Shown: one piece after another, positions 1 through 5,504 of the stretch
Layout: each line of letters begins with the position of its first letter
Position numbering within the stretch: the first letter of the stretch is position 1
NCBI GenBank assembly: GCA_002418705.1
Contig: DIEQ01000008.1
Span: forward strand, 8,100 to 19,661
DNA from: Mageeibacillus sp. UBA5770
GTDB lineage: Bacteria; Bacillota_A; Clostridia; Saccharofermentanales; Saccharofermentanaceae
Direction: 5' to 3'
DNA: 11,562 nt
Made by a program: the position numbers and the translations under genes
Notes under the pieces: generated by a model
Seen by the model: only the letters and a program-made list of their open reading frames with translations
Told to the model about the DNA's origin: nothing
Database searches by the model: none

Positions 1-720
1 CCGACACCTGCTCCGACTCCGGAACCTACTGCAACACCGGCAACTACAGAGGTCATAATCCCGCCTGCAGCAGCTGCCCTTCCAATAGCAGAATCGTCAG
101 GGCTTACGTTTAGTTCGCTGCTCGATTACACCAATCCAGTGGTTATGCTGGTTTATCTTCTTGCACTCTTCTGCCTGATTCTTCTTATTGTCTGCATTGT
201 CCTTATCGCCAGAAGGGGAAGGGTATATGAAGGGGATGAATATGACCCTGATCCCGATTATGAGAATGAAAAGCCTTTAGATCTTGATTTTACCGAACCT
301 TCTGCCGTTCCAAAACCCGTGGATTATTTTAATGACTTCGGGAACACTCACACCGAGCCCAATCTGTTTTTCGGTGACGCCCCCAAGGCTGAACCGATTG
401 TTCTCGATTTCCCGGTTATAAGACAGCAGCCGACTGTTACGACACCTGCTTTTCAGCCTGGAAAGAAAACCGCAGGCAATAATAATGATATAAATAAATC
501 GAATGATACTACTAATACATCATTCATTGCTGTACAATCTGACAGTCAAGTTGTACAGGATATTCCGGCAAGGCCTGTACAACCTGTGGAGCACATTCCA
601 GTTCGTCTACAAAAGGCACTTGATGCGGAGCGGGCACAAAACATCAGCTCACCGCTTCGGACACAGTCACCTGCTGTTAAGACGTCTGTGGATGATCCGG
701 ATTTTGATCCGGATGATTAA
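1..720 (+). CDS. C-terminal part of a single-pass membrane protein with Pro/Thr linker and acidic cytoplasmic tail (5' end outside window)
   Basis: The frame is open from the first base, so the gene begins upstream; the ATG at 139 lies inside the membrane segment and is not the start. The visible 239 residues open with a Pro/Thr/Ala-rich linker (about residues 1-40, with PTPAPTPEP), then one strong transmembrane helix (about 45-70, Leu/Ile/Val/Cys-rich) followed by ARRGR, a positive-inside signal that places the N-terminal part outside the cell. The remaining roughly 165 residues form a low-complexity tail rich in Asp, Glu, Pro and Gln with no recognisable fold, ending in DDPDFDPDD. The linker suggests that the missing part is an extracellular domain, for example a wall-active enzyme such as a D-Ala-D-Ala carboxypeptidase, but this is a guess. 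The gene ends TAA and converges on the oxidoreductase gene. I do not recognise the family. Confidence is high that it is coding and low for function. Confidence 0.8.
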   Translation, partial: PTPAPTPEPTATPATTEVIIPPAAAALPIAESSGLTFSSLLDYTNPVVMLVYLLALFCLILLIVCIVLIARRGRVYEGDEYDPDPDYENEKPLDLDFTEPSAVPKPVDYFNDFGNTHTEPNLFFGDAPKAEPIVLDFPVIRQQPTVTTPAFQPGKKTAGNNNDINKSNDTTNTSFIAVQSDSQVVQDIPARPVQPVEHIPVRLQKALDAERAQNISSPLRTQSPAVKTSVDDPDFDPDD

Positions 721-758
721 CAAGAAGGCGGAACCATATATAAAGATAACAAACGAAA

Positions 759-792
759 AAATAGAGAGAATGCAGCCGCTATCTCTCTATTT
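759..792. terminator. Bidirectional Rho-independent terminator between convergent genes
   Basis: A perfect 11-bp inverted repeat (AAATAGAGAGA at 759-769, TCTCTCTATTT at 782-792) encloses a 12-nt loop. Read on the minus strand the stem runs into six T (complement of 756-761), so it should end the nadE-oxidoreductase transcript efficiently. On the plus strand only the three T inside the stem end follow, so termination of the membrane-protein gene is probably weaker. It sits in the 103-bp gap between the two convergent stop codons. Confidence 0.85.
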
Positions 793-823
793 CCATATTC
801 TGTTAAATTTGCTCAGTAATGAC

Positions 824-1819
824 TTATTCTTTACTCTCTGCTTTTTCGCCCGGATACCACAAGCCCCAGCTATGACGGATTTTATCCATAAGCTCCATGA
901 TGAATATCGTATCGGCATGGGTCATGTCTTCACACTCGATCCTGCCTGCGTTGATTGCGTCCGCTGCGGCCTGCACCTGGTACTCGTACCCTGTAATCTG
1001 CGGGGGGCAGTTGATCTGCTCGAGCAGTTCATGTGCTGCGTTATATACTTTGAGTGACTGGTAATTGTTGATGTTTTCAACGATGGCGTAACCGGTCTCT
1101 CCGTACAGCACGCCCATCCTGTCAGTCGGTCCTAGGGAGCTGCTGAAAAGAGAGGCAGTACGTCCGTCGGAATAGGTAAGTGTGGTCATGTTTTTCAAAT
1201 CAACACCGCGCTCATTCATAACGGCCGTCGTCGATATTTCTTTGATATCATTACCCATAACAACGGAGGCGAATGTAAGGGCATAGACGCCGACATCAAG
1301 CAGTGCGCCGCCGGCAAGCTCAGGATTCTGTAAACGATCGATATGATATATCGGATAACCGAGATTGCCGGTAAGGGAATGGATTTTGCCGATTTTACCG
1401 CTCCTGTAAAAATCCTGGATAGTCTTTGCCATCGGCACATACCGGGGCCACATCGCCTCTGTAATAAGCAGGTTTTTCTCTTTGGCAAGGGCAATTATGC
1501 TTCTTGCTTCGTCGGCCGTCACAGTGAAAGCCTTCTCACACAAGACATGTTTTCCCGCTTCGAGGCACTGAATTGCCTGTTTCGCATGAAGTGAATGGGG
1601 CGTTGCAATATGTACCAGGTCGATTTCAGGGTCACTGAGCATCTCCTCGTACGAGCCATATGCTTTTGAATATCCATATTTATCCGCCGTTGCCTGCGCG
1701 CGGCCCAAGTCACGGGAGGCAACCGCATAGGCGTTGACATTTTTCATTTTATTAACGGTGTCGCCTATCAGGTCTGCATAACTGCCGGCCCCCATAATGG
1801 CATAATTGATCTTTTTCAT
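824..1819 (-). CDS. Gfo/Idh/MocA-family NAD(P)-dependent oxidoreductase, dihydrodiol dehydrogenase-like
   Basis: This is a predicted cytosolic NAD(P)-dependent oxidoreductase of 331 residues, the usual size for the family. The N-terminal Rossmann fold shows MGAGSYA (residues 9-15, the GxGxxA nucleotide loop). CEKAF (94-98) holds the family's catalytic Lys96 in an EKA variant of the common EKP. LLDVGVYA (173-180) gives Asp175 and Tyr179. In dimeric dihydrodiol dehydrogenases the Lys, Asp and Tyr at these places form the active site, whereas many sugar-type members have His instead of Tyr, so I place it in the dihydrodiol dehydrogenase/xylose dehydrogenase-like subgroup. The true substrate, probably a sugar or polyol, cannot be read from the sequence. 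The start is well supported: AGGAGAG (complement of 1824-1830) lies 4 nt before ATG. It follows nadE by 23 bp and probably shares its transcript, which ends at the 759-792 hairpin. Confidence 0.92.
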   Translation of the reverse strand: MKKINYAIMGAGSYADLIGDTVNKMKNVNAYAVASRDLGRAQATADKYGYSKAYGSYEEMLSDPEIDLVHIATPHSLHAKQAIQCLEAGKHVLCEKAFTVTADEARSIIALAKEKNLLITEAMWPRYVPMAKTIQDFYRSGKIGKIHSLTGNLGYPIYHIDRLQNPELAGGALLDVGVYALTFASVVMGNDIKEISTTAVMNERGVDLKNMTTLTYSDGRTASLFSSSLGPTDRMGVLYGETGYAIVENINNYQSLKVYNAAHELLEQINCPPQITGYEYQVQAAADAINAGRIECEDMTHADTIFIMELMDKIRHSWGLWYPGEKAESKE

Positions 1820-1842
1820 AATGCTCTCCTTTTTTGTGAAGT

Positions 1843-3753
1843 TTAGTTAAGCTCTTCGAGCCAGGCCCTTGAAGAGGCATCGCTGGGCATTCTCCAGTCT
1901 GCCCTGGGAGACAGTGTAACGGAACCGACTTTCGGGCCATCAGGAAGACAGGATCGCTTGAACTGCTGGGAAAAGAATCGCCGTATAAATATCTTAAGCC
2001 ACTTTTTAATGGTATCGGGATCGTATGTCCCGCTGAATGCAATAACAGCCATGTCCAAAAGCTTTTCAGGAGTGAATCCGTAACGCATAAAGTAATAAAG
2101 AAAAAAATCATGGAGTGCGTAGGGACCGACGAGGTCTTCGGTAACCTGGCTTATCTGATCGTTGTCGTGAGGCAGAAGCTCGGGGCTCACCGGAGTATTC
2201 ATTACGTCGAGAAGGACCCTGGCAACACTCTCACTGCTTATGGAGGCAGCATACGATACCAGGTATCGTACAAGAGTCTTCGGAACAGAACTGTTGACAG
2301 CATACATCGACATATGGTCCCCATTATATGTAGCCCATCCCAGGGCAAGTTCTGAAAGATCCCCGGTCCCGATGACGAGGCCGCCAATTTGATTGGCCAG
2401 ATCCATAAGAATCTGTGTGCGTTCCCTGGCCTGACCGTTCTCGTAAGTCACATCATATACATCAGGATCGTGTCCTATATCCTTAAAGTGCTGGTTTACC
2501 GCGTCCCGGATAGGAATCTCCTGAAAACTGGTTCCAAAGGCCCGGGAGAGGTTACATGCATTATCATAGGTCCGTGTCGTTGTCCCAAAGCCCGGCATGG
2601 TGATTGCATGAATTCCCGACAGGGGAAGGGACAGCATCTGAAAAGCACGGATAACAACCAGATATGCGAGAGTCGAATCAAGTCCGCCGGACATTCCGAT
2701 TACAGCATCTTTTATTCCGGTATGGGAGAGCCGCTTGGCGAGGCCGGTAGACTGGATTGCAAGTATTTCCTCGCATCTGCGGTCCCGTTCGGCTGTATCG
2801 GCAGGTACAAAGGGATATGGTGCGATTTTGCGGATCGTCGGGACATCTCTGAAAAGCAAAGAAAAATATGTCTCATGATAGGCTGCCGAATCTTCCTTTT
2901 CCGGGTAGTCAGGATACGTGGATTGGTGAATCCGTTCCTGTGAAAGCATCTGCAGGTCGATGTCCTGGGACGTTATTCCCGTGGTAAACAACTTCGACTC
3001 GGCAAGGATCCTGCCGTTTTCGCCGATCAGATTATGCCCGGCGAAAACCATGTCAGTCGTTGACTCCCCAAATCCCGCGTCCGCATAAATATAAGCTGCG
3101 ACCAGTTTTGCAGACTGGGAAGACACAAGAGTCCGTCTATATTCTGCCTTGGAGATAGTCTCATCGCTGGCAGAAAGGTTGGCCAGAATTGTAGCTCCCA
3201 TCATTGCATGTCTGGAAGAAGGAGGCACAGGCACCCACAGATCTTCACAGATCTCCACGCTGAGCCTCATTTCAGGGAATTCACGGCATGTAAAAATCTG
3301 GTCGGTTCCGAAAGGGTATTCTTTTTGCCGGATCATAATTGTCCCGTTTTTCGGGCCGGGGGAAAAATGTCTGCGCTCGTAGAATTCTCCGTAGTTCGGG
3401 AGATGTATCTTCGGAACAATACCGAGGAGCTCGCCGCCGCAAATCACGGCCGCGCAGTTGTATAGCTTGTTTTTATGCGTGATGGGAAGACCTACAGTAA
3501 AAAGTACAGGAAGCGATCCGGATTTTTCCACAAGAAAAAACAATGCATCAATGGCTTTTTCCTGCAATTTCTTCTGGAAAAAAAGATCGCTGCAGGTATA
3601 CCCGGTCAGGGAAAGCTCCGGGAAAACGACGAGACTGATATCCTGTGCATCGGCGTTTTGCAGATACGTAAAAATATCTTCCGCGTTCTTTTGGGGATCG
3701 GCCAGACGAAGTGCGGGTGTGCAGGCTGATACCCGCAAAAAACCATTTTTCAT
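1843..3753 (-). CDS. nadE: Glutamine-dependent NAD+ synthase
   Basis: This enzyme makes NAD+ from nicotinic acid adenine dinucleotide, ATP and glutamine, the last step of NAD biosynthesis. The 636-residue protein has two domains. The N-terminal nitrilase-type glutaminase carries the Glu-Lys-Cys triad: Glu46 in FPELSLTGY, Lys115 in PKIHLPNYGE and Cys169 in EICEDLW. The C-terminal synthetase carries the ATP-pyrophosphatase P-loop SGGLDST (355-361) and a strongly conserved end with FKRSCLPDGPKVGS. All key residues are present and the length is normal for the two-domain bacterial form, so it should be active and able to use glutamine. The start has an AGAAAGGG-type binding site about 7 nt upstream (complement of 3761-3768). 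It is the first gene of a likely two-gene operon with the oxidoreductase and is transcribed away from the acetyltransferase gene. Confidence 0.97.
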   Translation of the reverse strand: MKNGFLRVSACTPALRLADPQKNAEDIFTYLQNADAQDISLVVFPELSLTGYTCSDLFFQKKLQEKAIDALFFLVEKSGSLPVLFTVGLPITHKNKLYNCAAVICGGELLGIVPKIHLPNYGEFYERRHFSPGPKNGTIMIRQKEYPFGTDQIFTCREFPEMRLSVEICEDLWVPVPPSSRHAMMGATILANLSASDETISKAEYRRTLVSSQSAKLVAAYIYADAGFGESTTDMVFAGHNLIGENGRILAESKLFTTGITSQDIDLQMLSQERIHQSTYPDYPEKEDSAAYHETYFSLLFRDVPTIRKIAPYPFVPADTAERDRRCEEILAIQSTGLAKRLSHTGIKDAVIGMSGGLDSTLAYLVVIRAFQMLSLPLSGIHAITMPGFGTTTRTYDNACNLSRAFGTSFQEIPIRDAVNQHFKDIGHDPDVYDVTYENGQARERTQILMDLANQIGGLVIGTGDLSELALGWATYNGDHMSMYAVNSSVPKTLVRYLVSYAASISSESVARVLLDVMNTPVSPELLPHDNDQISQVTEDLVGPYALHDFFLYYFMRYGFTPEKLLDMAVIAFSGTYDPDTIKKWLKIFIRRFFSQQFKRSCLPDGPKVGSVTLSPRADWRMPSDASSRAWLEELN

Positions 3754-3778
3754 GACAAAGCCCTTTCTATGTAAGAAA

Positions 3779-3814
3779 ATTATAGGATTTTATCTATTTT
3801 CTTAAGTAATTATA
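3779..3814 (-). promoter_or_regulatory. Candidate nadE promoter region (two TATAAT boxes)
   Basis: Two perfect TATAAT hexamers read on the minus strand, at 3779-3784 and 3809-3814. The distal one would give a leader of about 50 nt before the nadE ATG. The proximal one would start transcription only a few bases before the ribosome binding site. Neither has a good -35 at 16-18 nt, so which is used is uncertain. Confidence 0.5.
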
Positions 3815-3823
3815 CATCATTTA

Positions 3824-3848
3824 ATGCCTTCTTACATCGACAAGGCAT
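3824..3848. repeat. Perfect inverted repeat in the divergent nadE/acetyltransferase promoter region (candidate operator)
   Basis: ATGCCTT (3824-3830) and AAGGCAT (3842-3848) are exact complements separated by 11 nt. The pair falls between the minus-strand -10 at 3809-3814 and the plus-strand -10 at 3866-3871. One arm occupies the plus-strand -35 position (3843-3848 for a 17-nt spacer), and the repeat as a whole covers the minus-strand -35 position (3832-3837). There is no T-run after either side, so it is not a terminator. A dimeric regulator site is the natural reading, but the factor is unknown. Confidence 0.4.
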
Positions 3849-3862
3849 CTTTATAGTTCATA

Positions 3863-3871
3863 TGATATAAT
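3863..3871 (+). promoter_or_regulatory. Extended -10 promoter for the acetyltransferase gene
   Basis: TGATATAAT matches the extended -10 consensus TGnTATAAT exactly. The -35 position (3843-3848) is AGGCAT, a poor match, which is usual for extended -10 promoters. Transcription would begin around 3878, leaving a leader of only about 10 nt before AAAGGAG. Confidence 0.6.
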
Positions 3872-3894
3872 CGAATTAATTCACCGTAAAGGAG

Positions 3895-4509
3895 ATGAGC
3901 TTTCTGTACAAAAGCAGGCGCCTGCGATGCAGGCGACAGGATGTTTTCTCGATTCAGACACAGCGCCTTGCTCTTCGGGTTTTACGCCCGTCCGAGGCAG
4001 CGATTGTAACTGATTACCTGATCAGGAACAGAATGTTCCATACCCCTTATCATCAGAAGCATGAGGATGATTATTTTACGGTCCCCGAACAGAAGGATTA
4101 TCTTCGCTCCGATTTAGGCAAATTTTTTGATGATTCTCAATATTCTTTCTGGATCAGTTATAAAGACGATCCGGATCGTGTTATCGGCAGATTATCATTT
4201 TCAAGTGTTGTCAGGGGAGCCTTGAGTTCCTGTCTTGTCGGTTATCATCTTGATAAGGATGAGATGGGTAAGGGAGTTATGCATGAGGCACTCAAGGCAG
4301 GCTGTCTATTTATGTTCGAAAAACAGCATCTTCATCGTGTACAGGCTGATATCATGCCTTCAAATGCCAGATCGATCGCGGCGGCCGAAAGCTGCGGATT
4401 CCGAAGACAAGGCTTAAATGAACATTATATGTGCATCGACGGACAGTGGCAGGATCACTACACCTATGCACTTCTTAATGAAGAAGAATGGCTTGGACAC
4501 CTGAGGTGA
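3895..4509 (+). CDS. GNAT N-acetyltransferase, RimJ/RimL-like
   Basis: The predicted protein (204 residues from the ATG at 3895) transfers acetyl from acetyl-CoA to an amine. It is closest to the RimJ/RimL branch that modifies protein N-termini, although many such proteins act on small molecules. The fold begins near residue 20 (TQRLALRVLRPSEA). The acetyl-CoA loop is DEMGKG (122-127), matching the R/QxxGxG/A pattern with Asp at the first place. The helix and strand after it carry the typical SNARSIAAAESCGFRRQG (156-173). The start is doubtful: AAGGAGATGAGC (3889-3900) matches the extended Shine-Dalgarno AAGGAGGTGATC so well that the ATG lies inside it with no spacing. An upstream in-frame stop at 3877 excludes earlier starts. 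The CTG at 3904 is 9 nt from GGAG and is the only near-cognate alternative. The first ~18 residues are Arg/Lys-rich and outside the GNAT fold. Confidence 0.88.
   Translation: MSFLYKSRRLRCRRQDVFSIQTQRLALRVLRPSEAAIVTDYLIRNRMFHTPYHQKHEDDYFTVPEQKDYLRSDLGKFFDDSQYSFWISYKDDPDRVIGRLSFSSVVRGALSSCLVGYHLDKDEMGKGVMHEALKAGCLFMFEKQHLHRVQADIMPSNARSIAAAESCGFRRQGLNEHYMCIDGQWQDHYTYALLNEEEWLGHLR
3914..3935 (+). repeat. GC-rich compound palindrome at the 5' end of the acetyltransferase gene
   Basis: GCAGGCGCCTGC (3914-3925) is a perfect 12-bp palindrome. Its right half continues as CGCCTGC (3919-3925), GAT, GCAGGCG (3929-3935), a 7-bp hairpin with a 3-nt loop. In mRNA the hairpin would begin 24 nt after the Shine-Dalgarno and could slow initiation. 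It encodes part of the Arg-rich N-terminal extension. Confidence 0.6.
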
Positions 4510-4563
4510 CAGAGTATTCGACGATTAACGAAATAGTAATATGAGCTTTCGCGGATAATGAGG

Positions 4564-4611
4564 TATAATACTGTTAATAAGTATTTGAAGTATGTTTGCG
4601 GACTGATCCGC
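4564..4611 (+). promoter_or_regulatory. Candidate promoter and leader hairpin of the lipoprotein gene
   Basis: The 136-bp gap after the acetyltransferase gene holds a perfect TATAAT at 4564-4569, with no convincing -35. The predicted leader of about 70 nt contains a small hairpin, GCGGA-CTGA-TCCGC (4598-4611), 21 nt before the ribosome binding site. I see no clear terminator after the acetyltransferase gene, so read-through into the lipoprotein gene is also possible. Confidence 0.45.
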
Positions 4612-4645
4612 TGAATATGTAGAAATTGCCCGGGAGGACAAAGAG

Positions 4646-5071
4646 ATGAAGTGGGAACACCTAGCAAGAACGATTCTTATTTCTGCCATTCTTATTACAG
4701 GAGCTGCATTGCTTGCGTCATGCGGCAGCGAAACTGATTCCACGACTGCAACGACCGTAGTCGAGACCACTACCGCTGCTACAACAACTGCAGCACCTAC
4801 ACCTGTAGTGCCTGCAATTTCCGGTACACTGGCGCCTAATGTAATCGCGCCGACCTGGGCAGAGACAGTAATTGATCCGCCCAAGACGATGTACGTCAAT
4901 GTCGAGTCGGATTTTCTTAAAGTCCGCAAGGGACCGGGCAAGGATTATGAGCAGGTCGCTTCTTTAACCGACGGTATGGCAGTTGTCGTTGCTGCCAAGA
5001 CCGATACAAACTGGTACAAACTTCAGGATGGTTATTATGTATCCGCAGATTATCTGACGGATGCGCCATAA
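4646..5071 (+). CDS. Small lipoprotein with bacterial SH3 domain
   Basis: This 141-residue protein is predicted to be exported and lipid-anchored on the outer face of the membrane. Residues 1-26 form a type II signal peptide: a basic N-region, a hydrophobic core and the lipobox LASC with acceptor Cys26. Residues 30-50 are almost entirely Thr, Ala and Val, a flexible linker that may be glycosylated. Residues 82-138 form an SH3b-type domain with the usual FLKVRKGPGKDY signature (90-101) and the closing WYKLQDGYYVSADYL (123-137). Such domains commonly bind peptidoglycan stem peptides or other wall ligands; no catalytic domain is present. The start is clear, with GGAGG at 4633-4637 placed 8 nt before ATG. 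Its specific role is unknown. Confidence 0.9.
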   Translation: MKWEHLARTILISAILITGAALLASCGSETDSTTATTVVETTTAATTTAAPTPVVPAISGTLAPNVIAPTWAETVIDPPKTMYVNVESDFLKVRKGPGKDYEQVASLTDGMAVVVAAKTDTNWYKLQDGYYVSADYLTDAP

Positions 5072-5084
5072 TCTTCAGTCAAAA

Positions 5085-5102
5085 AAAGTCCTCTCGGATT
5101 TT
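5085..5102. terminator. Weak, possibly bidirectional terminator after the lipoprotein gene
   Basis: AAAGTCC (5085-5091), TCTC loop and GGATTTT (5096-5102) form a 7-bp stem with one G-T pair. On the plus strand the T-run merges with the stem and is followed by GTGTTTGG. On the minus strand it is followed by four more T. The stem is short and AT-rich, so it is probably inefficient. Confidence 0.4.
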
Positions 5103-5112
5103 GTGTTTGGGG

Positions 5113-5141
5113 TAGACAAGACGATAATCGTGTTGTATGAT
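5113..5141 (+). promoter_or_regulatory. Promoter of the tRNA-Gly/tRNA-Arg operon
   Basis: TAGACA (5113-5118, five of six to TTGACA) and TATGAT (5136-5141, five of six to TATAAT) are separated by exactly 17 nt, a good housekeeping-sigma promoter. Transcription should begin near 5148, giving a precursor leader of about 47 nt. That leader can pair TTGAGG (5155-5160) with CCTCAA (5184-5189), closing a stem 5 nt before the mature tRNA-Gly end. Confidence 0.7.
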
Positions 5142-5194
5142 AGCTAAGCAAGTTTTGAGGAATCTGCAGCAAATGAGCCGGTGCCTCAATATAT

Positions 5195-5268
5195 GCGGGT
5201 GTAGTTCAATGGTAGAACTCCAGCCTTCCAAGCTGATCACGAGGGTTCGATTCCCTCTACCCGCTCCA
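5195..5268 (+). tRNA. tRNA-Gly (anticodon TCC)
   Basis: The 74-nt gene folds as a full cloverleaf. The acceptor is GCGGGTG with TACCCGC (5258-5264), discriminator T and an encoded CCA. The anticodon loop CTTCCAA (5225-5231) has anticodon TCC at 5227-5229, reading GGA and GGG. The T arm is GAGGG-TTCGATT-CCCTC (5241-5257), a perfect stem. The outermost anticodon-stem pair is C5220-A5236, a mismatch at position 27-43, which is tolerated in many tRNAs. Confidence 0.97.
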
Positions 5269-5274
5269 AACATT

Positions 5275-5297
5275 ATGGCGGTCTTTCAGGCCGCCAT
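5275..5297 (+). other. Hairpin in the spacer between the two tRNA genes
   Basis: ATGGCGG (5275-5281) and CCGCCAT (5291-5297) pair perfectly over 7 bp. Two further inner pairs, one of them T-G, leave a loop of 5 nt. No T-run follows, so it is unlikely to terminate transcription; it more likely separates the two tRNAs in the precursor and guides end processing. Confidence 0.6.
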
Positions 5298-5306
5298 TCC
5301 TATAAT

Positions 5307-5383
5307 GGGTCTATAGCTCAGTTGGATAGAGCAACAGCCTTCTAAGCTGTGGGTCGGAGGTTCGAGTCCCCCTAGGCTCACCA
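5307..5383 (+). tRNA. tRNA-Arg (anticodon TCT)
   Basis: The 77-nt gene lies 38 nt after tRNA-Gly and has an encoded CCA (5381-5383). Acceptor GGGTCTA pairs with TAGGCTC (5373-5379) through two G-T wobbles. The D stem is GCTC/GAGC. The anticodon stem ACAGC/GCTGT is perfect around loop CTTCTAA, anticodon TCT at 5341-5343, reading AGA and AGG. The T stem GGAGG (5356-5360) faces CCCCC (5368-5372), so its middle pair is an A-C mismatch. It is still clearly a tRNA, with T loop TTCGAGT. Confidence 0.96.
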
Positions 5384-5387
5384 TTAT

Positions 5388-5446
5388 AAAGAGAGGTACG
5401 ACAGCGGGAAGCTTTTTTCCCTTGATGTTGCCTCTCTTTCTTTTTG
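5388..5446 (+). terminator. Two-stage Rho-independent terminator of the tRNA operon
   Basis: AAAGAGAGG (5388-5396) and CCTCTCTTT (5431-5439) form a perfect 9-bp outer stem followed by CTTTTTG. Inside it a second stem, GGGAA (5406-5410) with TTCCC (5417-5421), is separated from the outer one by a symmetrical 9x9 internal loop. It begins 5 nt after the CCA of tRNA-Arg. Its T-run lies where the -35 of the parE promoter would be. Confidence 0.85.
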
Positions 5447-5458
5447 CTTGAAATCATG

Positions 5459-5467
5459 TGCTATAAT
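5459..5467 (+). promoter_or_regulatory. Extended -10 promoter of the parE-parC operon
   Basis: TGCTATAAT matches the extended -10 consensus exactly. The -35 position falls in the T-run of the upstream terminator and resembles no consensus. Transcription near 5474 would leave about 30 nt before the parE ATG. Confidence 0.65.
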
Positions 5468-5504
5468 CAGACAGTCAAATTCATAAGAAGGGAATCAACA
5501 CTTC

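Noticed and set aside
503..1057. 184-codon plus-strand open frame crossing the membrane-protein end and the oxidoreductase
   Set aside because: It overlaps two well-supported genes and the terminator in another frame, has no ribosome binding site, and its product looks like translated antisense.
2389..2943. 184-codon plus-strand open frame opposite nadE
   Set aside because: It lies wholly inside nadE, whose motifs are unmistakable; its composition is that of an antisense shadow.
3899..3919. Resemblance of AGCTTTCTGTACAAAAGCAGG to lambda-derived att cloning sequences
   Set aside because: The match needs gaps (one T missing on one side, two A missing on the other), lies within a conserved-looking gene start, and no vector sequence flanks it. 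It is probably chance.
4525..4941. 138-codon minus-strand open frame over the lipoprotein gene
   Set aside because: Its Val/Ala/Thr-rich run is the antisense of the Thr-rich linker. The plus-strand reading has a lipobox, an SH3 domain and a good ribosome binding site.
5301..5306. TATAAT directly before tRNA-Arg as a promoter
   Set aside because: It abuts the mature 5' end, so transcription would begin inside the tRNA. The Gly-Arg pair is served by the promoter at 5113-5141.
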